Origin: Mycobacterium paraseoulense
GTDB lineage: Bacteria; Actinomycetota; Actinomycetes; Mycobacteriales; Mycobacteriaceae
NCBI RefSeq assembly: GCF_010731655.1
Contig: NZ_AP022619.1
Coordinates: 3,100,001-3,164,000, forward strand
Direction of reading: 5' to 3'
Length of the DNA: 64,000 bases
In this document: positions 49,725 through 57,838 of the stretch, piece after piece
How positions within the stretch are numbered: position 1 is the stretch's first letter
Layout: every line of letters begins with the position of its first letter
Notes under the pieces: model-generated
Seen by the model: the letters and a program-made list of their open reading frames with translations, nothing else
Databases searched by the model: none
What the model was told of the DNA's origin: nothing
Position numbers and translations under genes: made by a program

Positions 49725-51813
49725 TTGTCATCCTCTCCTGACGGGCATTCGCGTCTCCCAGGGCCGGCGGCGGCGCCAGCGGGATCGGGCCCTGCCCGGT
49801 GAATCGCCACGGGAGACCGACCAGGCGCGCGGTGGTGATATCCGGATCGGGGTGGGTGATCTCCGGGAAGAATCCCCGCGCGGCCAGGTGGGGGTCGTTC
49901 ACCAGGTCGTCCGCGCGTTGCACGACCGCCGCGCGCAACCCCGCGGCCGTCAGGCGCGCTGCCGCCTCGCCGGCCGGCGCGCCGGCGATCAGTGCGGCGA
50001 GCTGATCGGGTTCCCCGGCCAATTCCGTCAGGCGCGCCCAGTCCGCGGGAGCCGAGAGTTCGACCGCCACCCAGCGGTCATCGGCGCCACGGTAGACGCC
50101 GCCCCGCGCGGCGGCCCCACTGTCGGACACCACCCCCTCGGCGGCCGAAGCCGCGGCGACGAATTCGGCCACCGTGGACGCCACCACCTCGGCCATGGAC
50201 AGATCGATCACCGCCCCGGAGTCGCGTGCAGGCCCGAGCGCCCACGCCGCTATCACGGTGGCGGCCACCACCGAAGACAGCGGGTCGGCGATTACCGTGC
50301 CGAGCCGCGCCGGCGACCCGTCGGATCCCGTGGTGAGTCCGGCCAGACCCCCGTAGGACTGAACGTTGTTGGCGTACACGCGGTATCCGGCCATGGGACC
50401 CGTCGACCCGAAACCCGAAACCCGCATCACCAACCGGCCCGAGTCGGCGATTTCGACGGGGTCGACGCCGAGCCGGGTCAGCCGTGCCGCGCCGACATTC
50501 TCGATCAGCACGTCGGCTTCCTCGAGGGCGGCGGCGACGTCCTGCGTCGCCCGGCCGGGATCGATCAGCGCGCTGCGCTTGGAGTGGTTGGCCACCGCGA
50601 AATATGCGCCGCGCTCGACGCCGGGCCGCCCCGCGGCGAACGGTCCGGTGCGCCGGTAGATGTCGAGTCGGTCGCGGTCTTCCAGTCGCAGCACCTGGGC
50701 ACCCATCCCACCGAGCAACGCGCCGACGATCGGCCCGGCCAGGACGTGGGTCAGCTCGGCGACTCGCAGGTCGTTCAGCCGGCCCGTGCGGTGCCGTCCG
50801 AACCGCCCGCCCGGGCGCGTCGCCCATGGGGGGGCCAGTACGGACAGGGCAGTACCGCCCAGTCGAGTCGCCGAAATGGCTCCGCGAGAAGCGAATTGGG
50901 GCGACGTCAGGATCTCCGCGGGTGTATTCACCGGCGTCGATGGCACGCCGTTGGCCTGCAACAGGGCTGCGCAGTCTTCCTTGAGGCGCGTCGCCGCCCA
51001 CGCCCCGACCTGGTGGTTGATCAAATCGGCGTGCTCTATCCGGGCGGCTCGTTCGCCTAGGCCCGTGGCCCATGCGGGATGACCCAAGGCCACCAACAGG
51101 CCGGTCCACTGATGATTTTCGACGGCGGTGATGCGCACCAGTCCGTCGCGGCAGGCGAACAAGCCCGACGGGGCGAGATAACGCCCGCTGCCCGCCCGTC
51201 CCGGGCAGGAGTACAGCACGTGGGCGCACTCGGGAAGGGCCGCGGTGAATGCGACAGCCTCCTGCACCGACACATCCACGTTCACCGGCGCGCTCGTAGC
51301 GTTGCGCCGATCGAGGCCGTGCAGGGCCGCCAGCGCCGTCACCGCGCCCGCCGCCTTCAGCGCGACATAGCCAGGGGCGGGCACCGGCGTCCCGTCGGAG
51401 CCCTCGATCGTAGCGAGCATGCCGCCGGCCGCCTGGGCGATCAGTTCACCACCCCGCTCGACGGAGCGCGGTCCGGTCAGGCCGAATGGGCTGACGCTCA
51501 CCACCACGGCGTTTCTGGCGTGCGGCGGGTCGATCGCGGCGTCGTGGTCGATGATCACGATGTCGTGTGCATCGATCAATGCCGATGTGTCGCTTGGTGA
51601 TTGCAGGACTCGCTTGCCACGATCGAGAACCACGTCAACCAGCGGCACCGACGCGGTGCCAACCGCGATCACCGGCCCTACCCGGGGCGGCGAGAAACCG
51701 CCGCCGAGCTTACTCACCTCGGCGCCGAGGTTCGCCAGCAGCGACGTGGCCGCCGCAGCGGCGATCCCGTCGCCGACCTGAAGGACTTTGACACCCGAGA
51801 GGAACGAGTTCAC
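49714..51813 (-). CDS. Tandem-fused family III CoA-transferase
   Basis: 699 residues holding two complete CaiB/BaiF domains, about 1-345 and 346-699, joined by a short Arg/Gly-rich linker. The second domain restarts with LNDLRVAELTHVLAGPIVGALLGGMGAQVLRLED. The C-terminal half keeps an Asp (TVIADPLSS) at the catalytic position; the N-terminal half has no acid there (APGYVALKAAG). Family III enzymes are interlocked dimers, so this is effectively a covalent pair of one active and one inactive protomer. It overlaps the acyl-CoA dehydrogenase upstream by four bases. Confidence 0.88.
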   Translation of the reverse strand: MNSFLSGVKVLQVGDGIAAAAATSLLANLGAEVSKLGGGFSPPRVGPVIAVGTASVPLVDVVLDRGKRVLQSPSDTSALIDAHDIVIIDHDAAIDPPHARNAVVVSVSPFGLTGPRSVERGGELIAQAAGGMLATIEGSDGTPVPAPGYVALKAAGAVTALAALHGLDRRNATSAPVNVDVSVQEAVAFTAALPECAHVLYSCPGRAGSGRYLAPSGLFACRDGLVRITAVENHQWTGLLVALGHPAWATGLGERAARIEHADLINHQVGAWAATRLKEDCAALLQANGVPSTPVNTPAEILTSPQFASRGAISATRLGGTALSVLAPPWATRPGGRFGRHRTGRLNDLRVAELTHVLAGPIVGALLGGMGAQVLRLEDRDRLDIYRRTGPFAAGRPGVERGAYFAVANHSKRSALIDPGRATQDVAAALEEADVLIENVGAARLTRLGVDPVEIADSGRLVMRVSGFGSTGPMAGYRVYANNVQSYGGLAGLTTGSDGSPARLGTVIADPLSSVVAATVIAAWALGPARDSGAVIDLSMAEVVASTVAEFVAAASAAEGVVSDSGAAARGGVYRGADDRWVAVELSAPADWARLTELAGEPDQLAALIAGAPAGEAAARLTAAGLRAAVVQRADDLVNDPHLAARGFFPEITHPDPDITTARLVGLPWRFTGQGPIPLAPPPALGDANARQERMTSAG

Positions 51814-52892
51814 CCGTCACCTCCCGGCTGCTCCACCGGATACCGCCCCGTGAGCCAGCGCGTGACGATGTCGCGGTGGTGCGCGCGCTGACCGAGATTT
51901 CCCGCGGCGCTGGCCGCCCGGCGGAGATGAACGTGGGCATCGTGCTCCCACGTGTACGCGATGCCGCCGAATACCTGGGTGGCGCCCTCGGGCACGGTAC
52001 GCAGCGCGTCGATGCCCCAGTAGGCGGCGAGGGAGCCCAGTGCAGGGGCCTCGGGATGCCCGTGTTGGCAGGCGTCGGCGGCACGATTGACGAGCGCCCG
52101 CCCGATCTCGATCGCGCACCGCTGATCGACCAGGCGGTGCTTGATCGCCTGGAAGGCGCCGATCGGGCGGCCGAACGCGACGCGCAGTTTCGCGTACTCG
52201 GTTGCGGCCTCGTTGGCGGCCGCCGCAATGCCAACCAACTCGGCCACCCGGCCGATCAGGCCGCGCAGCGCGGCTTCACCGTGGCGGCGGACCGCGTTCG
52301 GCCCAGTCTCGAGGACCTGAATCGGCGCATCGCTCAGCGTGATTCGTGCGCCCGGGTTGTGATCCAGGGGCGTCACCGGCTCGCGCACCACGCCCGCCTC
52401 CGCCGGGTCGACAACCCCGAGCACGGCGGACTCTCCGTCGCCCGCGCAGACCAACAACTTGGTTGCGACCGCACCGAACGGCACGAGCGGCCACACTCCG
52501 GAGACGCCCGCCGCGGTGCGCTCTCCGCGCTCGGGTAGCAGCAGGCCGATCCCGTCGGCGCAGCGGTTCTCGCACCATCCCGCGGCCGCCGCCATCGCAA
52601 GCGGGGCAGGGGCCGACGCCGCGCCGGCGGCCTCGGCCAGCACGCACAGATCACGGAGCCCGCCCCCTCCGCCCCCGGCGGCCTCGCCAACCAAGACGTC
52701 GGCCCACCCGGCCTCGACGATCGTCTGCCACAGCTTCGGGTCGAACACCGGGCCGGGGCCATCGAGCAGGCCCCGAAAAGAGCTGGCAGACCACACCTTT
52801 CGGAGGGCGTCGTCGGCCGACGCCCGCAACTGCTCGAGTTCGGCCGCGCTGCGTGCGAGTTCGCTCAGCGACGACGGACCATCAGGGGTCAC
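51810..52892 (-). CDS. Acyl-CoA dehydrogenase, short TWEH type
   Basis: 360 residues from GTG 52892. The N-terminal helices are unusual (SSLSELARSAAELEQLRASADDALRK) and the FGGIAYTWEHDAHVHLRR motif is near the C-terminus. A glycine run GGGGGG at ~72-77 replaces the usual GG loop. It overlaps the long subunit gene by 11 bases. It is the presumed short subunit of a heterotetramer with 52882-54075. Confidence 0.88.
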   Translation of the reverse strand: MTPDGPSSLSELARSAAELEQLRASADDALRKVWSASSFRGLLDGPGPVFDPKLWQTIVEAGWADVLVGEAAGGGGGGLRDLCVLAEAAGAASAPAPLAMAAAAGWCENRCADGIGLLLPERGERTAAGVSGVWPLVPFGAVATKLLVCAGDGESAVLGVVDPAEAGVVREPVTPLDHNPGARITLSDAPIQVLETGPNAVRRHGEAALRGLIGRVAELVGIAAAANEAATEYAKLRVAFGRPIGAFQAIKHRLVDQRCAIEIGRALVNRAADACQHGHPEAPALGSLAAYWGIDALRTVPEGATQVFGGIAYTWEHDAHVHLRRAASAAGNLGQRAHHRDIVTRWLTGRYPVEQPGGDG

Positions 52893-54075
52893 GCGGCAGT
52901 CCCAGCAGCTTCTCGGCGATCACGTTGCGCTGGACCTCAGATGTGCCCGCACCGAAGGTCGCCGCCCGCATCAGCAGGTAGCTCCGTGCGACGTTCCCGT
53001 TGTTCGTCGCCCCCGCCGAGCCGCGCTCCAGGGTGCCACCCGGCCCGGTGAGTTCCAGCCCGAAATTGGCCATCTCCTGATCGACTTCCGACGTCAGCAG
53101 CTTGGCCACCGACGCCTCGGGTCCGGGACTGACCCCGCGGACGCCGGCGGCCGTCGCCTGGGCCGAGATCTGACGCAGCGCCTCCACCCGCGCGGCGAAA
53201 CCGACGATCCGATCGGCCACGTAGCCGTCGCCGCAGCCCTCGTGCCCCAGCGCTCCTTGCTCCTGCGCCATCTTGATCAGAATCGCCAGCCGCCGTTCGA
53301 TGCGATGGGTGCGGCTCTGTCCGACGCGCTCGTAGCCCAGCGTGGATTTGGCCACCCGCCAACCGCCGTGCAGTGGGCCGAGCACGTTGGCGAGCGGCAC
53401 CCGCACCGAATCGAAGAACACCTCATTGAACTCGGCCTGCCCGGTGATCTGGCGGATCGGGCGCACCTCGATCCCGCTCGTGCGTAGGGGCACGAGGATG
53501 TAGCTGATTCCTTGGTGCTTGTCCGCCGCGGGATCCGTGCGCGCCAGGATGTAGATCCAGTCGGCGTATTGCGCCTTGGACGTCCAGACCTTCTGCCCGG
53601 TGATGACCAGCTCGTCGCCGTGGATCTCGGCCCTGGTCTTCAGGGCGGCGAGATCACTGCCCGCGTCGGGTTCACTGAATCCCTGACACCACACCTCTTC
53701 GCCCGAAAGGATTTTCGGCAGATAGCGTTGGCGTTGCTCATCGGTACCCCACTGAATGATCGTCGGGCCGAGCTGATTGACGGCGCTGCGGTTGATCGGC
53801 TCTGGAGCGTGCGCGGCGGCCATCTCGGCGTTGAAGATGAGCTGTTGCACCGGGGTGGCCGCGCGACCACCGAACTGCACGGGCCAGGAGATCGCCGCCA
53901 GGCCAGCGTCGTGAAGTCGGCTCTGCCACAAACGCATTCGGTGTAGCCGGTCGGCCTCGTCGCGCCCGGAGCCGCGGACGTCATCCGTCAGTGCGGATGC
54001 CAGGAAGGCGCGCACCTCGTCGCGGAACTGCTGATCGGCCTCGGTGAGGACGACCCCGTAATCCGGTTCGGTCAC
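52882..54075 (-). CDS. Acyl-CoA dehydrogenase, long GTSEVQRN type
   Basis: 397 residues from GTG 54075, overlapping the amidohydrolase stop by four bases. SWPVQFGGRAATP, CQGFSEPDAGSDLAALKTRA and the C-terminal FGAGTSEVQRNVIAEKLLGLPR identify the long FadE subunit. It pairs with the short subunit encoded immediately downstream. The position between amidohydrolase and CoA-transferase suggests that the substrate is a CoA ester of a ring-derived or side-chain acid. Confidence 0.9.
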   Translation of the reverse strand: MTEPDYGVVLTEADQQFRDEVRAFLASALTDDVRGSGRDEADRLHRMRLWQSRLHDAGLAAISWPVQFGGRAATPVQQLIFNAEMAAAHAPEPINRSAVNQLGPTIIQWGTDEQRQRYLPKILSGEEVWCQGFSEPDAGSDLAALKTRAEIHGDELVITGQKVWTSKAQYADWIYILARTDPAADKHQGISYILVPLRTSGIEVRPIRQITGQAEFNEVFFDSVRVPLANVLGPLHGGWRVAKSTLGYERVGQSRTHRIERRLAILIKMAQEQGALGHEGCGDGYVADRIVGFAARVEALRQISAQATAAGVRGVSPGPEASVAKLLTSEVDQEMANFGLELTGPGGTLERGSAGATNNGNVARSYLLMRAATFGAGTSEVQRNVIAEKLLGLPRDP

Positions 54076-55382
54076 GCCCCACCGCGAAGGATCGACGCCA
54101 TCCGTACCTTCATGTCGCCGTACGTGATCGCGGTAGCGCCCGCCCTGGGCGCGCGGCCGGCGTCCACCTTCGGCGCCGACAGATCCAAGCCGGCAATTCT
54201 TTCCCGCAGCGCCGCGACGGTGCAGTGTTCCCTGCCCCGTCGCTCGACGCCGGTGTAGCCGAAGGCGCGGGCCGCATTACGCCAGGTGATCGCCTCGACC
54301 TCGTCGGGTGTGCAGCCCTCCAACTGGGCGGCGAGCTGCTCGGGCGCGTCCGGCCAGCTGCTGTCCGAATGCGGGTAGTCCATCTCCCAGCAGATGGTGT
54401 CCACTCCGATGCGCTCCCGCATCTCGATGCCGACCCGGTCGCGGATGAAGCACGACATGAAGTTGCGGCGATACACGTCGCTGGGGCTCAGCCCGTCACC
54501 CAAATCGTCTCCCGTCCAAGCCCGCTGGCGCGAGTAGATGTCCTCGAATCGCTCCAGCAGGAACGGAATCCATCCGATGCCGCCCTCCGACAGCGAGAAC
54601 TTGATGGACGGGAATTTCTTCACAATGGGTGAGAACAACAGATCGGCCACGAAGCGCTGGGTGTCGATCGGCAGCATCGAGTTATAGGCCAGATAGGTGG
54701 TCAGGTCCGACGGCACGGGCAATCCGCCGCCCGTGCCGATGTGGATGTTCACCACCGTGTTCTCTGTGCAGATCGCCTCCCACAGCGGATCCCACTGCGG
54801 ATCCTGCCAGGGCGGCTGCCCGTAGCTCCCGATGTGCTGTGGAGCCGTCACCGCGCGACAGCCCCGCCCCGCCAGGCGCCGCACTTCGGCCGCGGCCAGG
54901 CTCGCGTCCCACAACGGCAGGATCCCCATCGGGATGAACCGGTCGGGATGCCGGCCGCACCAGTCCTCGATGTGCCAGTCGTTGTAGGCGCGCACCATCG
55001 CCTCGGACACGTCGCGGTCCCCGCGGTAGGTGAACAGCGCGCCCGAGATGGTCGGGAACGACGGGAAGCACAGCGACGCAAGGACCCCCGAGGCGTCCAT
55101 GTCGTTCACCCGTGCGTCGACGTCGTAGCACCCCGACCTCATGTCGCTGAATCGCGACGGCTCGAATCCCCATTCGTCGTTGGGCCGGCCCACAACGGCA
55201 TTGAGCCCGATGTTCGGCAGCTGCAGACCGTCGTACACCCAGAAACACATGCCGTCGGCGTCCTCGACGATGCGCGGTGCGTCGTCGGCGAAGCGGCTTG
55301 GCACCCGGCCGTTGAACATGTCGGGTGGTTCCACGGTGTGGTCGTCGACGCTGATCAGTACCAGATCGAGAGGATCAATCAC
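54072..55382 (-). CDS. Amidohydrolase-2 family protein (ACMSD-like TIM barrel)
   Basis: 436 residues from GTG 55382. The metal motif SVDDHTVEPPDMF is near the N-terminus, HIGTGGGLP in the middle and MDYPHSDSSWP late. It is colinear with the amidohydrolase at 33634-34929; residues around the metal site are shared. A C-terminal extension (EHCTVAALRERIAGLDLSAP) is extra. The start looks leaderless: a TAGACA-N17-TAGGAT promoter ends seven bases before the GTG. It would hydrolyse or decarboxylate a pathway acid. Confidence 0.87.
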   Translation of the reverse strand: MIDPLDLVLISVDDHTVEPPDMFNGRVPSRFADDAPRIVEDADGMCFWVYDGLQLPNIGLNAVVGRPNDEWGFEPSRFSDMRSGCYDVDARVNDMDASGVLASLCFPSFPTISGALFTYRGDRDVSEAMVRAYNDWHIEDWCGRHPDRFIPMGILPLWDASLAAAEVRRLAGRGCRAVTAPQHIGSYGQPPWQDPQWDPLWEAICTENTVVNIHIGTGGGLPVPSDLTTYLAYNSMLPIDTQRFVADLLFSPIVKKFPSIKFSLSEGGIGWIPFLLERFEDIYSRQRAWTGDDLGDGLSPSDVYRRNFMSCFIRDRVGIEMRERIGVDTICWEMDYPHSDSSWPDAPEQLAAQLEGCTPDEVEAITWRNAARAFGYTGVERRGREHCTVAALRERIAGLDLSAPKVDAGRAPRAGATAITYGDMKVRMASILRGGA

Positions 55383-55389
55383 TCGAACA

Positions 55390-55418
55390 ATCCTAAACTA
55401 ATAAACACTTTCTGTCTA
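55390..55418 (-). promoter_or_regulatory. Promoter of the amidohydrolase operon, probably leaderless
   Basis: On the minus strand TAGACA (55418-55413), a 17-base spacer, and TAGGAT (55395-55390). The GTG start at 55382 begins seven bases after the -10, the spacing expected if transcription starts on the G. Repeat site 13 covers the -35 and much of the spacer. Confidence 0.55.
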
Positions 55419-55424
55419 AGTGTT
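55404..55424. promoter_or_regulatory. 21-bp repeat element, site 13 (perfect)
   Basis: AACA-N13-TGTT, eight of eight, extending to perfect 7-bp arms AACACTT and AAGTGTT. It occupies the gap between the SRPBCC gene and the amidohydrolase and overlaps the promoter at 55390-55418. Confidence 0.65.
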
Positions 55425-55856
55425 CTATCCGGACCCTCTCGTTTGGGCGAAGTCCTGCACCCAGCCCGCCATAAGGCCGTAAACAGACTCCATGGCATCG
55501 CGCGCGGCGGCGTCGTCACCAATGGGCTCGTAGTCGATGTCCCAGACCACGATGGATTCTCCGCCGGCATCCGAGCTCTCGGTTACGGTGTTGACCGCCA
55601 CGAAGCGGCTGACCGGCATCGGATTGTTGGTGATCTCATACGACAGCGCGCGCTCGTCCGGCTTGATCCAGATGAGGGTCTCGATGACCGGCTTCTCGGC
55701 GCTCGCGGCGATGAACCGCCGCATGCCGGGTCCTTCGCCCTCGACCCTGACATCGCTGGGTCCGGGGATCCAGTCGACGTTACCGAAGTCGGCGAGAACG
55801 GCCCACACCGCGTCCGGTGACACGGCGAGCCGCTTGGTGACCGTGAAAGTTGGCAT
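55425..55856 (-). CDS. SRPBCC/START-like protein
   Basis: 143 residues. FTVTKRLAVSPDAVWAVLADFGNVDWIPGPSDV is the start of the helix-grip fold of polyketide cyclase/Bet v1-like proteins; the long C-terminal helix is AARDAMESVYGLMAGWVQDFA. The fold offers a hydrophobic pocket that binds or cyclises lipids and aromatic compounds. Whether this one is catalytic is unclear. It is followed by the amidohydrolase operon and divergent from the crotonase at 55933, with site 14 between. Confidence 0.83.
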   Translation of the reverse strand: MPTFTVTKRLAVSPDAVWAVLADFGNVDWIPGPSDVRVEGEGPGMRRFIAASAEKPVIETLIWIKPDERALSYEITNNPMPVSRFVAVNTVTESSDAGGESIVVWDIDYEPIGDDAAARDAMESVYGLMAGWVQDFAQTRGSG

Positions 55857-55879
55857 TTCCCGACCGTATCACCAGATGT

Positions 55880-55900
55880 GACAATTGATCGACTAGTGTA
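55880..55900. promoter_or_regulatory. 21-bp repeat element, site 14 (weak)
   Basis: GACA-N13-TGTA, six of eight bases matching, in the 76-base divergent gap between the SRPBCC gene (start 55856) and the crotonase (start 55933). Confidence 0.4.
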
Positions 55901-55932
55901 CTTATGTACTGCCAACGCGCGAAGGAGGGCTG

Positions 55933-56829
55933 ATGGCCACCGACTCCGCCGCTGGAGGCGAATTCGAGGTCGATGAGGACTGGGTCCGCTATGAGGTTGT
56001 CGAACCGCACATCGCGCAGATCACCATCAACCGGCCCGAACGGCGCAACGCCATCCTGTCTCCCGGAATGCATCGACTCTTCAAGGAGCGGCTGGACCGC
56101 GCCGAGGACGATGACCAGGTCAAGGTCGTCGTGTTGCTGGCCGAAGGCAAGGACTTCTCTAGCGGCGACGACGTGCGCCGGCTCCCGGTGGAAGAAGCGG
56201 GACTGCGCAAGGGCGAGCGATTGCCGCAGACCGCGCGCCTGGGCAACGCCCGGCGGCTGCACCGGCACCTCACCAACTGGCTGGAGTTCCCGAAGACGGT
56301 GATCGCCGGCTGCCAGGGTGCCACGCTGGGCGCCGGCATGAATCTGGCCCTGGCCGCCGACATTCTGGTCGTCTCGGATGACATGTACGTTGCCCGCCCC
56401 CAGGCGCGCATCGGGTTCGCCGGATTCTCCACGGCCATGCCGCTCGCGCTGCTCAAGATGGGACCCAACCGCGGCTACGAGGCGATGATCACCGGCCGCA
56501 AGGTGACCGCGCACGAACTACGCGAGTGGGGGGTAGCCGCGTCGGTGGTGCCCGCCGAGCGGCTCCGCGACGAAGTGTTGCGCTATGCCCGCGCGATCGC
56601 TCACCACTCGGCCGACGGCCTGATGGTGGGAAAGCACGCTCTGATCGCGTTTTGGCACGCCGTCGGGATGGCGCAGTTCGGGGACTGGGTCCCGATGGGC
56701 CACACGGTGTTCAGCAACCTCGTGTGGCGCGACGACGAGTTCAACTTCATGAAGGAACGCAGTACCCGCGGCGGCCGGGAGGCGATGGCCGAGTTGGAGC
56801 GCCGCTATGCCGAGTGGGGGTTCGAGTAG
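55933..56829 (+). CDS. Crotonase-fold protein (no hydratase Glu pair)
   Basis: 298 residues with AAGGAGGG before the ATG. It has a ~25-residue N-terminal extension before the fold. FSSGDDVRR and QGATLGAGMNLAL give the oxyanion hole. The hydratase Glu positions are Asn and Gln. KMGPNRGYEAMITGRKVTAHELREWG follows in the usual place. The C-terminal helix region is rich in Trp and Phe. It is probably an isomerase or a C-C hydrolase of the pathway. A separate repeat element (site 15) lies between it and the next gene. Confidence 0.85.
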   Translation: MATDSAAGGEFEVDEDWVRYEVVEPHIAQITINRPERRNAILSPGMHRLFKERLDRAEDDDQVKVVVLLAEGKDFSSGDDVRRLPVEEAGLRKGERLPQTARLGNARRLHRHLTNWLEFPKTVIAGCQGATLGAGMNLALAADILVVSDDMYVARPQARIGFAGFSTAMPLALLKMGPNRGYEAMITGRKVTAHELREWGVAASVVPAERLRDEVLRYARAIAHHSADGLMVGKHALIAFWHAVGMAQFGDWVPMGHTVFSNLVWRDDEFNFMKERSTRGGREAMAELERRYAEWGFE

Positions 56830-56839
56830 GCGATGGCTA

Positions 56840-56860
56840 AACAGCTATACAGATATTGTT
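56840..56860. promoter_or_regulatory. 21-bp repeat element, site 15 (perfect)
   Basis: AACA-N13-TGTT, eight of eight, between the crotonase stop (56829) and the SDR start (56908). An overlapping ATACA-N9-TGTAT repeat and the word TGTATGCTCGT at 56870-56880 follow. It implies that SDR and Rieske genes have their own promoter. Confidence 0.6.
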
Positions 56861-56907
56861 TGTATGTTCTGTATGCTCGTTTCTAACGCGAGGCCACGAG
56901 GAGTTGG

Positions 56908-57819
56908 ATGACGATGGGTGTGTTGGACGGACGGACCGCGTTGGTGACCGGAGCCGGGCGGGGAATCGGCGCCGCGGTGGCCGAGGGCTTGGCCGCCGAG
57001 GGCGCGACGGTCCTGGTCTCCGATGCGGGCGTCGGCGTCGACGGGACCGGACACGACTCCGGTCCGGCCGAAAGCGTCGCGGCGGCGATAACGAGCCGTG
57101 GCGGCAAGGCATTCGCCGATACCACCGACATCACCGACTTCGCCGCGTGCGCGGATCTCATCGGCCGCGCCGCCGAGACGCTCGGCGGCTTGGACGTCGT
57201 GGTGAACGCCGCGGGGATCCTTCGGGACGGCATGGTCTTCAAGATGAGCGAGCAGGACTGGGACGCGGTGGTGTCGGTGCACCTCAAAGGGACGTTCAAC
57301 GTCACGCGCCACGCGGCGGCCTGGTGGCGGGAGAACCGCGGCGGGCAGTACCGGCTGATCACTTTCACATCCATGTCGGGCTTGCAGGGCGCGCCGAGCC
57401 AGCCGAACTACGCCGCGGCCAAGATGGGCATCGTCGGCCTGACCTTCTCGTGCGCCAACGCGCTGCGCAACTACGGGGTGCGCTGCAACGCCGTTGCGCC
57501 GATCGCGGGCACCCGGATGACGCAGGGCATCAAGGGCGGCGGCAGCATGGACTACTCGGACTCGAACGTTCGCCTTTCGCCGAAGAATTGCGTGCCGCCG
57601 GTCGTGTATCTGGCCAGCGAGCAGTCCGACTGGCTCAACCGGCGCGTGATCTTCGCCGGGAACGGGCGGATCAGCCTGATGTCCAATCCGGTCGTCGAAC
57701 GCGAGATCGTGTCGGCGTCGGGGACGTGGGACATCCCGACCGCATTCGCCGAGATCGAGACGTCGTTCAAGGAAGCGGTGCTGTATCCCAATATCTTTGA
57801 CAAGCCACCGTCCAGCTGA
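56908..57819 (+). CDS. SDR related to MFE-2 hydroxyacyl-CoA dehydrogenase domain
   Basis: 303 residues from ATG 56908 with GAGGAG four bases upstream; ATG 56914 is an alternative. TGAGRGIGAAVAEGLAAEGATVLVSDAG, the VNAAGILRD loop and NYAAAKMGIVG (Tyr/Lys) resemble the (3R)-hydroxyacyl-CoA dehydrogenase domain of multifunctional enzyme 2. SMSGLQG holds the serine. The C-terminus is about 40 residues longer than a plain SDR. It lies 19 bases before the Rieske gene and probably works on a hydroxyacyl-CoA. Confidence 0.86.
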   Translation: MTMGVLDGRTALVTGAGRGIGAAVAEGLAAEGATVLVSDAGVGVDGTGHDSGPAESVAAAITSRGGKAFADTTDITDFAACADLIGRAAETLGGLDVVVNAAGILRDGMVFKMSEQDWDAVVSVHLKGTFNVTRHAAAWWRENRGGQYRLITFTSMSGLQGAPSQPNYAAAKMGIVGLTFSCANALRNYGVRCNAVAPIAGTRMTQGIKGGGSMDYSDSNVRLSPKNCVPPVVYLASEQSDWLNRRVIFAGNGRISLMSNPVVEREIVSASGTWDIPTAFAEIETSFKEAVLYPNIFDKPPSS

Positions 57820-57838
57820 GCCGACGAAAAGTGCGACA

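Noticed and set aside
3366..56860. KstR or KstR2 cholesterol-regulon operators
   Set aside because: The recurring element has half-sites 13 bases apart. The short KstR form (AACnnGTT core) and the KstR2 form (CAAGnnCTTG core) do not describe it.
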